Below are positions 40,699-48,226 of a DNA stretch of 64,000 bases, piece by piece; the stretch's first letter is position 1; the number at the start of each line of letters is the position of its first letter. Under the pieces are notes generated by a model, which saw nothing but the letters and a program-made list of their open reading frames with translations, had not been told where the DNA came from and did not search any database. Made by a program: the position numbers and the translations under genes. Source of the stretch: DASUPK01 sp963831605 (GTDB lineage: Bacteria > Actinomycetota > Thermoleophilia > Solirubrobacterales > 70-9). The DNA is taken from contig CAWHQR010000005.1 of the NCBI GenBank assembly GCA_963831605.1, positions 449,416 to 513,415 of the forward strand, in the 5' to 3' direction.

Positions 40699-41430
40699 CT
40701 ACCCGTGTAGCCCGCACTCGGTCTTTTCGAGACCCGCCCAGCGGCCGGCCCGGTCGTCCTCGCCGGCGCCCGGCTTCTTGGTGCAGTGGGTGCAGCCGAT
40801 CGAGGGATAGCCCTGATCGTGCAGCGTGTTGTAGGGGATGTCGTTCTCTGAGATGTAGGACCAGACCTCCTTCTCGCTCCAATCCGCGAGGGGATTGAGC
40901 TTCCAGAGGCCGAAGCGCTTGTCATAGCCGAACTTGGGCGCCCCAGCGCGGGTCTGTGAGTCCGAACGGCGGATGCCCGACACCCAGACGTCGACCGCGG
41001 CGAGCGCCGAGCGCATCGGCTCCACCTTGCGGATCCCGCAGCAGGCATCCGGATCGCGGCTCCAGAGCTCGTCGCCGTAGAGGCCCTTCTGCTGTTCGAG
41101 GGTGATCGAGCTGTAGCGGTGGAAGTTGATGTTGTAGCGCTCCTCGAGGCGAGCCTTGGTCTCGTAGGTCTCCGGGAAGAGCACGTCGGTGTCCAGGTAG
41201 AAGAAGCGCGCCTCGGGGTTGATCGAGTGCGCCATGTGGACCGTCACCGAGCTCGTCTTCTGGAACGAGCAGGCGATGTACATGCGCGGGCTGAAGGTGT
41301 CGAGTGCCCAGCGGAGCGCCTCCTCGGCACTCGCGTCCTCGAGCTCGGCGGCGACGGCCTCAGGGTCGAAGGGGAGACCGTCGAGGTCCGCGGCGGGCAC
41401 TGCGGCATGTTCCGTAGCGGGCGTCGCCAC
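40699..41430 (-). CDS. cysH: assimilatory APS reductase (4Fe-4S CysH type)
   Basis: 243 residues from a GTG at 41430 that overlaps the TAG of the sulfite reductase gene. It reduces activated sulfate to sulfite with thioredoxin. The nucleotide-binding part has MYIACSFQKTSSVTVHMAHS. Cysteines at 130-131 (DACCGIRKVEP), 213-216 (IGCTHCTKKP) and 239 (ECGLHG) give the CC...CxxC cluster motif and the catalytic cysteine. The cluster marks the APS-using form, not the PAPS-using form of E. coli. That matters because cysC is in the same run of genes. Confidence 0.92.
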   Translation of the reverse strand: MATPATEHAAVPAADLDGLPFDPEAVAAELEDASAEEALRWALDTFSPRMYIACSFQKTSSVTVHMAHSINPEARFFYLDTDVLFPETYETKARLEERYNINFHRYSSITLEQQKGLYGDELWSRDPDACCGIRKVEPMRSALAAVDVWVSGIRRSDSQTRAGAPKFGYDKRFGLWKLNPLADWSEKEVWSYISENDIPYNTLHDQGYPSIGCTHCTKKPGAGEDDRAGRWAGLEKTECGLHG

Positions 41431-43355
41431 TAGACCGCGCACTCGCCTTCGCCGCGCTCGACCTTGTAGGGCTCGGAGCGGTTCCAGTCGATGAAGAACA
41501 TCAGGTTGTCCGCGGTGAATTCGACCGGCAGCTTCAGGTCCGAGATCAGCTCCTCGAAGGCGTCGAAGCCGGTGCGGTCGACGAAGGCGTTGAAGTTCTC
41601 GCCCTCCTCGCGGTTGTCCTGGTAGTGGCGGATCCATCGCTCCACCGCGTCCGGGACGCGCTTGGCGGGCAGGCGCGCCTTGAGGCGATGGCCGAAGACC
41701 ACGTCGCCGCCCTCGAAGTTGCCGGCGATGTGCGGGATATAGGCGGGGATGGTGTGCTCGCCCACCTTGATGGAGGCGCCGTAGAAGCCGATCGTCGCGA
41801 TGTGGTGCTGCGAGCAGCCGTTCGGGCAGCCGCTCATCTTGATGTGGATCTGCTTGGTGAGCGGGTCAGTGATCTCCATGGCCTCGAGCCGCTTCTGAAG
41901 CTCTGCGTTCAGGCCCATCGAGGCGGTGATGCCGAGCTTGCAGCTGTCGGTGCCCGGGCAGCTGACCACGTCGGTGACGCTGAATGCGCCCTCGTCCCCG
42001 AGGTCCAGCTCCCCCAGGCGCGTCCAGAGGTCGTAGAGCGACTCGGGCCGCACCCAGCGCAGAACCAGATTCTGCTGCACGGTGGTGCGGGCGTAGCCGC
42101 CGGTGAAGTCGCGCATGATCGCCGCCAGGCCCCTGAACTGATTGGGGGTCAGGTCGCCGCGGGTCACCTTGACGGTGGCGGTGACGAAGCCGTCCTGGCG
42201 CTGGGGCGCCACGTTCGCCTCGACCCAAGCGTCGAACTCGCCCTTGTCCCCGTTCGGTGAGCCGTAGCTCTCCGGGACGGCGGGGGCGTCGGCCTCCTCG
42301 TCGTGGACATAGAGGAGGTGATCGATGGAGAAGTCGCGCTCCTCTACCCAGTCGCCCTTGAGCTCCTCATCGACCAGCTCGCGGAAGGCCTCCATCCCGA
42401 TCTTGTCGACCAGCACCTTGATCCGGGCGCGCATGCGGTTCTCGCGCAGCCACTCCTGGCGGTCGAAGATCCGCAGGGCGGCCTCGGTCCACTTCAGGTA
42501 GTCGCCGTTGTCGAGCTCGACGAACTCGTTCAGGGTGGGGGCGATGCGCGGCTGGATCGAGGTGCCGCCGCCGATCTTGATCTCGACGCCGCGCACCTCC
42601 TTGCCGTCGACCTCCCTGACCTTGGGGATGAAGCCGACGTCGTGGATCTCCGTGATCGCTCGGTCCGCGTCGCTTGCGCTGAAGGCCGTCTTCACCTTGC
42701 GGGGCATCAGCTGGGTGGTGGGGTGGCGGACGAAGTAGCGGGCGTAGGCAGCCGCGTAGGGCGTGATGTCGAAGGGCTCGTCATCCGCGACGCCCGCCCA
42801 GGGGTCGCCCGTGACGTTGCGGATCGTGTTGCCGCAACCCTCACGGGATGAGAGGCCGGCCTGGCTGATCTGCCGGATGAACTCCGCGGCGTCGGCCAGG
42901 GGGATGTGGTGGATCTGAATGTTCTGGCGGGTGGTGATGTGGCCCTTGTTGAGCGGCGCGAGCTCCTCGATCGCGTCCGCGAAGGCCTCCATCTGCTCGG
43001 GGCTGACGCCGCCGTAGGGAAGCTTCACCCGGATCATCTGCACGTCGGGCTGGCGCTGGCCGTAGACACCCTGCTTGAGGCGGAAGCCGATGAACTGCTC
43101 CTCGGTCTGCTCGCCCCGCAGGAAGCTGGCGGCCTCGGTGTCGAAGTCGTCGAACTCCCGCTCGAGGATCGGGATCACGTGCCCGGGGACGTTTTCGTAG
43201 ACCTCGGGGTTCTCGAGGGAGCCGACCTTCCCCTTGCCGGTCTGCTTCTTCTCCGGATCCTGCTTGAGGGTCGCGGGGTCGGCGAGCTTCTTGGCCGGCA
43301 CGGGCGTGCCGTTGCCTGACTTGGCGCCCTTCGTGGGGGCGGAAACCGGCTCCAT
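41430..43355 (-). CDS. sir: ferredoxin-type nitrite/sulfite reductase (siroheme)
   Basis: 641 residues from the ATG at 43355, with AAAGGAA ten bases before it. A 45-residue Lys/Pro-rich leader (GAKSGNGTPVPAKKLADPAT) precedes the two-repeat siroheme fold. GQRQPDVQMIRVKLPYGGVS and NKGHITTRQNIQIHHIPLAD are in the first half. The cluster cysteines are in SCPGTDSCKLG and SGCPNGCSQHH. It reduces sulfite to sulfide with six electrons. It heads the sir-cysH-sat-cysC operon, which suggests sulfite rather than nitrite as substrate. Confidence 0.92.
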   Translation of the reverse strand: MEPVSAPTKGAKSGNGTPVPAKKLADPATLKQDPEKKQTGKGKVGSLENPEVYENVPGHVIPILEREFDDFDTEAASFLRGEQTEEQFIGFRLKQGVYGQRQPDVQMIRVKLPYGGVSPEQMEAFADAIEELAPLNKGHITTRQNIQIHHIPLADAAEFIRQISQAGLSSREGCGNTIRNVTGDPWAGVADDEPFDITPYAAAYARYFVRHPTTQLMPRKVKTAFSASDADRAITEIHDVGFIPKVREVDGKEVRGVEIKIGGGTSIQPRIAPTLNEFVELDNGDYLKWTEAALRIFDRQEWLRENRMRARIKVLVDKIGMEAFRELVDEELKGDWVEERDFSIDHLLYVHDEEADAPAVPESYGSPNGDKGEFDAWVEANVAPQRQDGFVTATVKVTRGDLTPNQFRGLAAIMRDFTGGYARTTVQQNLVLRWVRPESLYDLWTRLGELDLGDEGAFSVTDVVSCPGTDSCKLGITASMGLNAELQKRLEAMEITDPLTKQIHIKMSGCPNGCSQHHIATIGFYGASIKVGEHTIPAYIPHIAGNFEGGDVVFGHRLKARLPAKRVPDAVERWIRHYQDNREEGENFNAFVDRTGFDAFEELISDLKLPVEFTADNLMFFIDWNRSEPYKVERGEGECAV

Positions 43356-43410
43356 GGAAACTGGAATTCCTTTCGTCGACGTAGCCTTGCCCGAGCGGTA
43401 GCGCCCGTTC

Positions 43411-43419
43411 AATCTAGCA
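43411..43419 (-). promoter_or_regulatory. possible extended -10 promoter of the sulfate assimilation operon
   Basis: The minus strand reads TGCTAGATT, which fits TGnTAnnnT. The -35 side (TTAAAC) is weak and badly spaced. It lies 56 bases before the ATG of the reductase gene. Confidence 0.4.
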
Positions 43420-43489
43420 AACCTGATCGAGTTTAAGGTGATTAGGCAGGCGGGCGCGACGCCGAAGGGTAGCCGCGCTCGCAGCGCCG

Positions 43490-43876
43490 CTACATCTGGC
43501 CGTGCACGGCGAGGATGTTCCCCGCCGGGTCCTTGAACCAGGCGATCCCGCCAGCAGGCCCATTGCGGTCGATCCCCTTCTCGTCCTGGTCGAAGCCGTC
43601 GTAGCGCTCGAACTCGATGCCCTTGCCGGCCAGCTCGTCGACCGCGGCCTCGACGTCGTCGACCGGGAAGTTGAGGATCGTGTAGTTCGCCGGGTCCAGG
43701 TCGCCCTTCTCATAGATCAGGACCGGGCGGCCGGCCGTCTGCAGCTCGAGCAGGGGCTGCGGAGCCCCAACGTCGAGCTCCTTGATCTCGAGCCCGAGGG
43801 TCTCGCCGTAGAACCGCTTGGTCTCCGCGATGTCTCTGACCGCGAAGCCGCTGTACGCCTTGCTGTCCTTGAGCAT
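43490..43876 (-). CDS. VOC-family (glyoxalase/bleomycin-resistance fold) protein
   Basis: 128 residues. KAYSGFAVRDIAETKRFYGE, TLGLEIKELDV, NFPVDDVEAAVDELAGKGIE and GIAWFKDPAGNILAVHGQM are the paired beta-alpha-beta-beta-beta modules. No clear enzyme class. It has a GGAGA-like site before its ATG. The gene is separated from the sulfate genes by 134 bases and is divergent from the cyclodeaminase-family gene. Confidence 0.85.
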   Translation of the reverse strand: MLKDSKAYSGFAVRDIAETKRFYGETLGLEIKELDVGAPQPLLELQTAGRPVLIYEKGDLDPANYTILNFPVDDVEAAVDELAGKGIEFERYDGFDQDEKGIDRNGPAGGIAWFKDPAGNILAVHGQM

Positions 43877-43940
43877 GTCGTTTCTCCTCTCGATTTGAGT
43901 TCACCCATAGGGACCGGGAGCCGGTGCGAGACTCATCGCA

Positions 43941-44888
43941 ATGACAGAGATACCCGTGATCTCCGGAAAGGCGGTGCTCGAGGCGATCGATGCGCGGACT
44001 GCCATCGAGCGGACCCGCCATGCCTTCGAGCGGTACGCCGATGGCGACTGGGAGATGCCGGCGAAGGTCTATCTCGACAGCCCGCCTTATGGCGACTTCA
44101 GGGCCATGCCGGCGCGGGGCGACGGGATCGCACTGCTCAAGTGGGTGACCTCGTTCCCCGGCAACAGCGCCACGGGGCTGCCGGTGGTCCGCGGGGAGGT
44201 GCTCCTCTCCGACGCCGAGACCGGGGAGGAGCTGGCCATGATCGAGTGTTCCTCGGTCACCTCCCTGCGGACGGGCGCGGCCGCGGCCGTGTCGGCCCAG
44301 GTACTGGCCCTCGACGACGCCGTCTCGGTCGGCATCGTGGGCTGCGGCGTGAACGGCGCCTGGTCGGCCCGGTGCCTGGCGGCCGCCGGCTACGAGGAGG
44401 GCGTCTGCGCCGACGTGCGTCCCGAGGCCGCCTCCGCTCTCGCGGATGAGCTCGGCTGGCGGGTCGGTGACCGAAAGGAGGCGGCTGCCCAGGACGTGGT
44501 GGTGACCGTCACACCCGGGACGGAGCCGGTGATCCTGGCGGATGAGCTCTCTCCGGGGCAGCATCTCGCGGTCCTCGGCGCCGACGCGCATGGGAAGCAG
44601 GAGGTCGAGCTCGACGCAATCAAGCGCTGCACGCTGTTCTGCGACGAGTGGGAGCAGGCGAGCACGGGGGGCGAGCTCGCGAACGCGGTCGAGGCCGGGG
44701 CGATCTCCCGCGACGACGTCACCCAGATCGGCGACGTGCTGGCGGGAAATTCCACCTGGACCCGCTCCGACGGCGAGATCACGCTCTTCGACTCCACCGG
44801 CCTGGCGATTCAGGACCTGGCGATCTGCCGGGAGGTCTACGAGCGCTGGCGCCGAGGCCAGGTCGATGCCTCCGTGGTCAGCCTCTGA
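43941..44888 (+). CDS. ornithine cyclodeaminase/mu-crystallin family protein
   Basis: 315 residues. The N-terminal dimer part has EIPVISGKAVLEAIDARTAI and PAKVYLDSPPYGDFRAMPAR, then GIALLKWVTSFPGNSATGLP; the NAD(P) fold is VSVGIVGCGVNGAWSARCLA with GxGxxG; TVTPGTEPVILADELSPGQH and VTQIGDVLAGNSTWTRSDGE are family blocks. Relatives include ornithine cyclodeaminase, alanine dehydrogenase and ketimine reductase. The substrate cannot be named. The stop is followed within five bases by a large hairpin. Confidence 0.85.
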   Translation: MTEIPVISGKAVLEAIDARTAIERTRHAFERYADGDWEMPAKVYLDSPPYGDFRAMPARGDGIALLKWVTSFPGNSATGLPVVRGEVLLSDAETGEELAMIECSSVTSLRTGAAAAVSAQVLALDDAVSVGIVGCGVNGAWSARCLAAAGYEEGVCADVRPEAASALADELGWRVGDRKEAAAQDVVVTVTPGTEPVILADELSPGQHLAVLGADAHGKQEVELDAIKRCTLFCDEWEQASTGGELANAVEAGAISRDDVTQIGDVLAGNSTWTRSDGEITLFDSTGLAIQDLAICREVYERWRRGQVDASVVSL

Positions 44889-44892
44889 GCGC

Positions 44893-44942
44893 CGCCGTGG
44901 AGACTTTGGGTGTCCATAGGCACCCAAAGCCTCCACACGGCG
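44893..44942. terminator. long hairpin after the cyclodeaminase-family gene
   Basis: CGCCGTGGAG, A, CTTTGGGTG, loop TCCATAGG, CACCCAAAG, C, CTCCAC-AC-GGCG: nineteen or so pairs with one mismatch and a two-base bulge. It lies between convergent genes and would work in both directions. No T-run is present. Confidence 0.65.
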
Positions 44943-44946
44943 CCGA

Positions 44947-44986
44947 TTGCAGCATTGCGGGTGCCATAGGCCCCAAAAGGCTGCAA
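44947..44986. terminator. second, related hairpin
   Basis: TTGCAGC (44947-44953) and GCTGCAA (44980-44986) are the outer arms; TTGcGGG and CCCcAAA pair inside with one mismatch. The top, TGCCATAGG, resembles the TCCATAGG loop of the first hairpin four bases away. The two look like tandem copies of one element. The rest of the gap to 45096 is GC-rich and without clear features. Confidence 0.55.
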
Positions 44987-45095
44987 ACGACCGGCCGGCG
45001 CCGCCCGGCGAGCCACCGGCGTGCGGGTCACCCGCCTTCATTGCCGCGGTTGAAGTCCGTCCCTCGCCGCCGTCGTCGACCTAAGCCGCCTGGGC

Positions 45096-45875
45096 CTACC
45101 GCTTCTTCTTGCACTTGCCATTCTTCGCGGCGCGGCCCTTGCTGCTCTTTTTGCCCTTGCCGTTCTTTTTGCCCTTGCCGTTCTTTTTGCACTTCTTCTT
45201 CGAAGGCTGCGTGGGCGGTGTGGCTCCCGGGGGCGGCGGGGGCGGGGGCGGGCCTCCGTCGGTCAGGGTGACGTTGTCGAGGTCGTAGGTCTCGCCCGTC
45301 CCGTCGGGGCCGACGTCGACCATCACCGCGACCTCGTCACTGTCGGCGATCAGGCTCTGAAAGACGGCCTGGGTGGGCTCGGTGCAGGGGCCGCCCGCAT
45401 AGGGGCAGACGTTCCACGGCCCCGTCTCATCGAGTCGGATCGAGAGGGTGTGGTAGCCGGTTCCCGTGTCGGTGGGAATCACGCCGTCGAGGTAGTCGGG
45501 TCCGCCCGGAAGCAGGAAGAACTCGGCTCCGAAGGCCGGCGTCACGCTGGAGCGAAGGTCGAAGGAGGCGGTGCCCCCGTAGTTGGCGCCGAGCTTCGCA
45601 TCGGTGAAGGGGCTGTAGAAGGTGAGCAGGTTGCAGGGACCGGGCGGCGTAGCGGAGCAACCGGATTCCGAGCCGCTGTCCCTGGCGGTGAGGCGCCCGC
45701 CCGGGTTGCCCCCGCTCGATGAGAATCCGGCAGGGCTGAAGGTCATCCCGTTGTCCTGGCTCTGCTGCCAGCCCTGGTTGTTGCCGGAGAAGGTGTAGCT
45801 GAGGGGGACCGCGTCCGCCGGTGCCGCGAACGACAGGATCGCCGTCGTTGCCAGCAGCCCGATGAGTCCCACCAT
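45096..45875 (-). CDS. secreted protein with Pro-rich linker and Lys/Cys tail
   Basis: 259 residues from the ATG at 45875, 12 bases after GGAGGG. MVGLIGLLATTAILSFAAPA is the signal peptide. The body (about residues 25-205) looks like a carbohydrate-binding or laminin-G-like beta sandwich: LSYTFSGNNQGWQQSQDNGM, NLLTFYSPFTDAKLGANYGG and VMVDVGPDGTGETYDLDNVT. A PPPPPPPPG stretch leads to the tail: SKKKCKKNGKGKKNGKGKKS, then SKGRAAKNGKCKKKR at the very end. The tail is shared in design with the proteins at 46603-48132 and 58691-59494. It may hold the protein to the wall through its charge or cysteines. Confidence 0.75.
   Translation of the reverse strand: MVGLIGLLATTAILSFAAPADAVPLSYTFSGNNQGWQQSQDNGMTFSPAGFSSSGGNPGGRLTARDSGSESGCSATPPGPCNLLTFYSPFTDAKLGANYGGTASFDLRSSVTPAFGAEFFLLPGGPDYLDGVIPTDTGTGYHTLSIRLDETGPWNVCPYAGGPCTEPTQAVFQSLIADSDEVAVMVDVGPDGTGETYDLDNVTLTDGGPPPPPPPPGATPPTQPSKKKCKKNGKGKKNGKGKKSSKGRAAKNGKCKKKR
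45151..45186. repeat. two perfect 18-base tandem repeats in the tail coding region
   Basis: TTTGCCCTTGCCGTTCTT occurs twice back to back and starts a third time before diverging. It codes NGKGKK units in the basic tail, so the tail length can change in steps of six residues. Confidence 0.8.
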
Positions 45876-46057
45876 CCTGATTCTTCCCTCCGTGCGGATC
45901 CGTCCGCACAATGGCCAACCCCCCGTCGGTTGTCAGGCCAGCCTAGGCGGCGTGAGCGTACGAATCAACCGAGCGTCCGTCCAGTCGTCCGGATGTCCGG
46001 ATGAAGAGGCGACGGGCGCCGCCCTGCCGCCGCCCGCCGCCAACTCTCCTCCCAAGC

Positions 46058-46267
46058 TCAGTCGACGTCTGTGCCCTCGACCAGGAACGCCACGCGGACG
46101 TGGGCGCGCCACTCATCGAGGTTCTCTCCGCGCAGCCCGGTGGAGACGACGTCGATCGCGCGGATGTTCCGAAGCGAGCTCTGCGCCTGCTTCAGCGCCT
46201 GCTGCGCGGCGTCATCCGAAGACTTCTTGGAGCTTCCAACCAGCTCAATGATCTTTACGACGGCCAC
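46058..46267 (-). CDS. dodecin (flavin-binding small protein)
   Basis: 69 residues from a GTG with AGAGGAGA before it. MAVVKIIELVGSSKKSSDDA, AQQALKQAQSSLRNIRAIDV and VSTGLRGENLDEWRAHVRVA match dodecin throughout, a 12-subunit shell that stores FMN, riboflavin or CoA in the cytoplasm and protects against free flavin. The gap to 45875 (about 180 bases) has no other gene that I can support. Confidence 0.9.
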   Translation of the reverse strand: MAVVKIIELVGSSKKSSDDAAQQALKQAQSSLRNIRAIDVVSTGLRGENLDEWRAHVRVAFLVEGTDVD

Positions 46268-46345
46268 GGGTTCTCCTCTGTCGAGCGCGATGGGTTTTGC
46301 CGCAAGTGTTCTATTGCACTTGCCCCTGGTTCACAAGCCCGGTTT

Positions 46346-46579
46346 TCAGGCGCCGGGCGCGATTCCCCAGCCGCTGCCAAGGCCGAGGCGCGAGCTCACG
46401 CCTTCCTTGAGCGCCGCCTGCTGCCAGCGGCTCACCACCGCCGGACCGGGGGCCGGGGCCGTCTCCCAGAGAAAGCGCTCGAGCGCCGCCGCGATCGCGG
46501 CAGCCTCGTCGGGTGTTGCCCCCGTGCTCTGGACCTCGATTCGGGGGCGGGGAGGGCTCTGCTTGCCGTTACGCGCCAC
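46346..46579 (-). CDS. acyl-CoA carboxylase epsilon subunit-like protein
   Basis: 77 residues from a GTG at 46579. RIEVQSTGATPDEAAAIAAA is a strand-turn-helix unit with TPDE at the helix start, and SRWQQAALKEGVSSRLGLGS the C-terminal part; both resemble AccE/PccE, which stabilise actinobacterial acyl-CoA carboxylase complexes. In many genomes it directly follows the carboxyltransferase gene. Here it lies 1.6 kb past pccB on the same strand, with a surface-protein gene between. The match is by pattern only and could be wrong. Confidence 0.6.
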   Translation of the reverse strand: MARNGKQSPPRPRIEVQSTGATPDEAAAIAAALERFLWETAPAPGPAVVSRWQQAALKEGVSSRLGLGSGWGIAPGA

Positions 46580-46602
46580 GCCGGCAGTCTAGGCCCGCTT
46601 CG

Positions 46603-48132
46603 CTACTTCCTCTTCTTGTGCTTCTTGCACTTCTTGGCCGCGACCGCGCGGTGCTTCTTCTTTTTCCTGCACTTCTGCTTGGCCGGTGGCGGCGTGCTCG
46701 GCGTGACCGAGGGCGGGGCGGGGCGGCGGGGTGGGCTCGATGGTCGCCTTCCAGAGCTCCTGTCCCGTAGGGGTGGTGCCACCAGTCGCCACGAAGAACA
46801 GCGTCCCACCGACATTGGTGAGCTGATTCGGGGCGGAGCCGGAGCTGAACTGGTTGCTCACCTGCTGCGCGCCGATGCCGGTGCTCCTGTAGAGCTCGGG
46901 GCCGGCGCCCGTGAAGGCTGAGAAGAAGGCCGTGCCGTTGACGTCCGTGAAGCCGAAGGGATTCGAGCCGCCGCTCGGGTTCACGTCCTGCACGAGGTCG
47001 GTGCCGCCGCCGACCGGTCCGCCATTGCTCCTCCACGGCTCGATGGCGTGGACTCCGTCCCCGGCTCCGAGGAACACGGTCCCACCGATGTCACGGAGCT
47101 GGCTCGCGTCCGAGTCGCCCGTCCGGGGTTGATGTCGATGGCGGTCGTGCTCGTCGAGTCGAACGGCGGGACGCTCTTCCAGAGCTCCCGGCCGAACTGC
47201 GCGCCACCGTCACTCGCGCTGAAGAACAGCGTCCCGTTGACGTTGAGGAGACCATCGATGTTCGCGTCCCCGGTCGGGTTGATGTCCTTCACCCTGGTCG
47301 GCGCCGTGAATGACGGCGCGGGCAGCTTGAAGAGCTCGAATCCGTTGCCGCTGCCGTCATCGGCCTGGAAGAAGAGGGTTCCGTTTATCTCTGCGAACGG
47401 GCCGGGGAATGAATCTCCGGTTGGGTTGACGTCGACCTTCGCGGTCGAGGCGGCGTCGTAGCCGGGCCCTTCGCTCCTCCAGAGGTCGTCATCGGTGCCG
47501 TCATTGGCATCGAAGAAGAGGGTGCCGTTGTCGTTGAAGAGGCCGTTCGGAGACGAGTCCGCGGAGCCCGTGGCGATGTTCTCGACCATGTCCGTGGAGG
47601 CTGCGTCGTAGGGAGGAGCGCTCTTCCAGAGCTCCTGTCCGTTAACGCCGTCGTCGGCGCCGAAGAAGAGCGTGCCGTTCACATTGGTCAGGTCGCTCGG
47701 GTTCGAGTTCCCGGTGGGATTGATGTTCTCGACCTCCACGGGCGAGGTGTAGGGGGGCGAGATCTTCCAGACCTCGGCGCCATGGGAGGAGGTGGAGGCG
47801 CGGAAGAAGACGGTGCCGCCGATGTTCGTGAGCTCTCCGGGGGTGGAACTGCCGGCGCCTGGCTCGATGTTCGCGACCATCTCGGTCCCGCCGGGACCGA
47901 GCGGCCCGCCGTTGCTCTTCCACAGCTCTGTCCCATTTACCCCGTCGGTTGCCGCGAACAGCAGCGTGCCGCCAGCGTTGATGAGCCCCTGAGGGTTGGA
48001 GCCGGCGAGCCCGGAGTGGATGTCCGCCACCTGCGAAACCGTCACGTCGCCTGGCGCCGCGAGGGCGGCTGAGGGCAAAGCGGTGGCGATCGCCATTCCG
48101 ATCAGCGCCACCAGGCGCACGCGTCCTTGCAC
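46603..48132 (-). pseudogene. secreted ELWxxDGT-repeat protein with Lys/Cys tail, broken by two frameshifts
   Basis: From a GTG at 48132: signal peptide (MQGRVRLVALIGMAIATALP), then nine repeats of about 46 residues, each with a GTLFF strand and an ELWKS-type end (ELWKSNGGP, ELWKSAPPY, DLWRSEGPG, ELFKLPAPS, ELWKSVPPF, EPWRSNGGP, ELYRSTGIG, ELWKATIEP). The frame breaks near 47125 (two extra bases in CCCCGGACG, or one lost) and near 46730 (one extra in C-runs). Reading across both gives PPPAKQKCRKKKKHRAVAAK then KCKKHKKRK at the end. It is a beta-propeller-like surface protein. Whether decayed or mis-sequenced cannot be settled here. Confidence 0.8.
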
Positions 48133-48226
48133 CCCCTCTCTCCCTCTGAACGAGTCCGGCGTTCGACTGCACCATCTCGCGGGGGCTCGGCGAAGTCAAG
48201 CGCCGGACTGAGATGCGGGCTGGTGC

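Noticed and set aside
45151..45186. Tandem 18-base repeat as a CRISPR-like or VNTR mobile element
   Set aside because: It lies in frame within a basic tail and codes NGKGKK units, so a simple coding repeat explains it.
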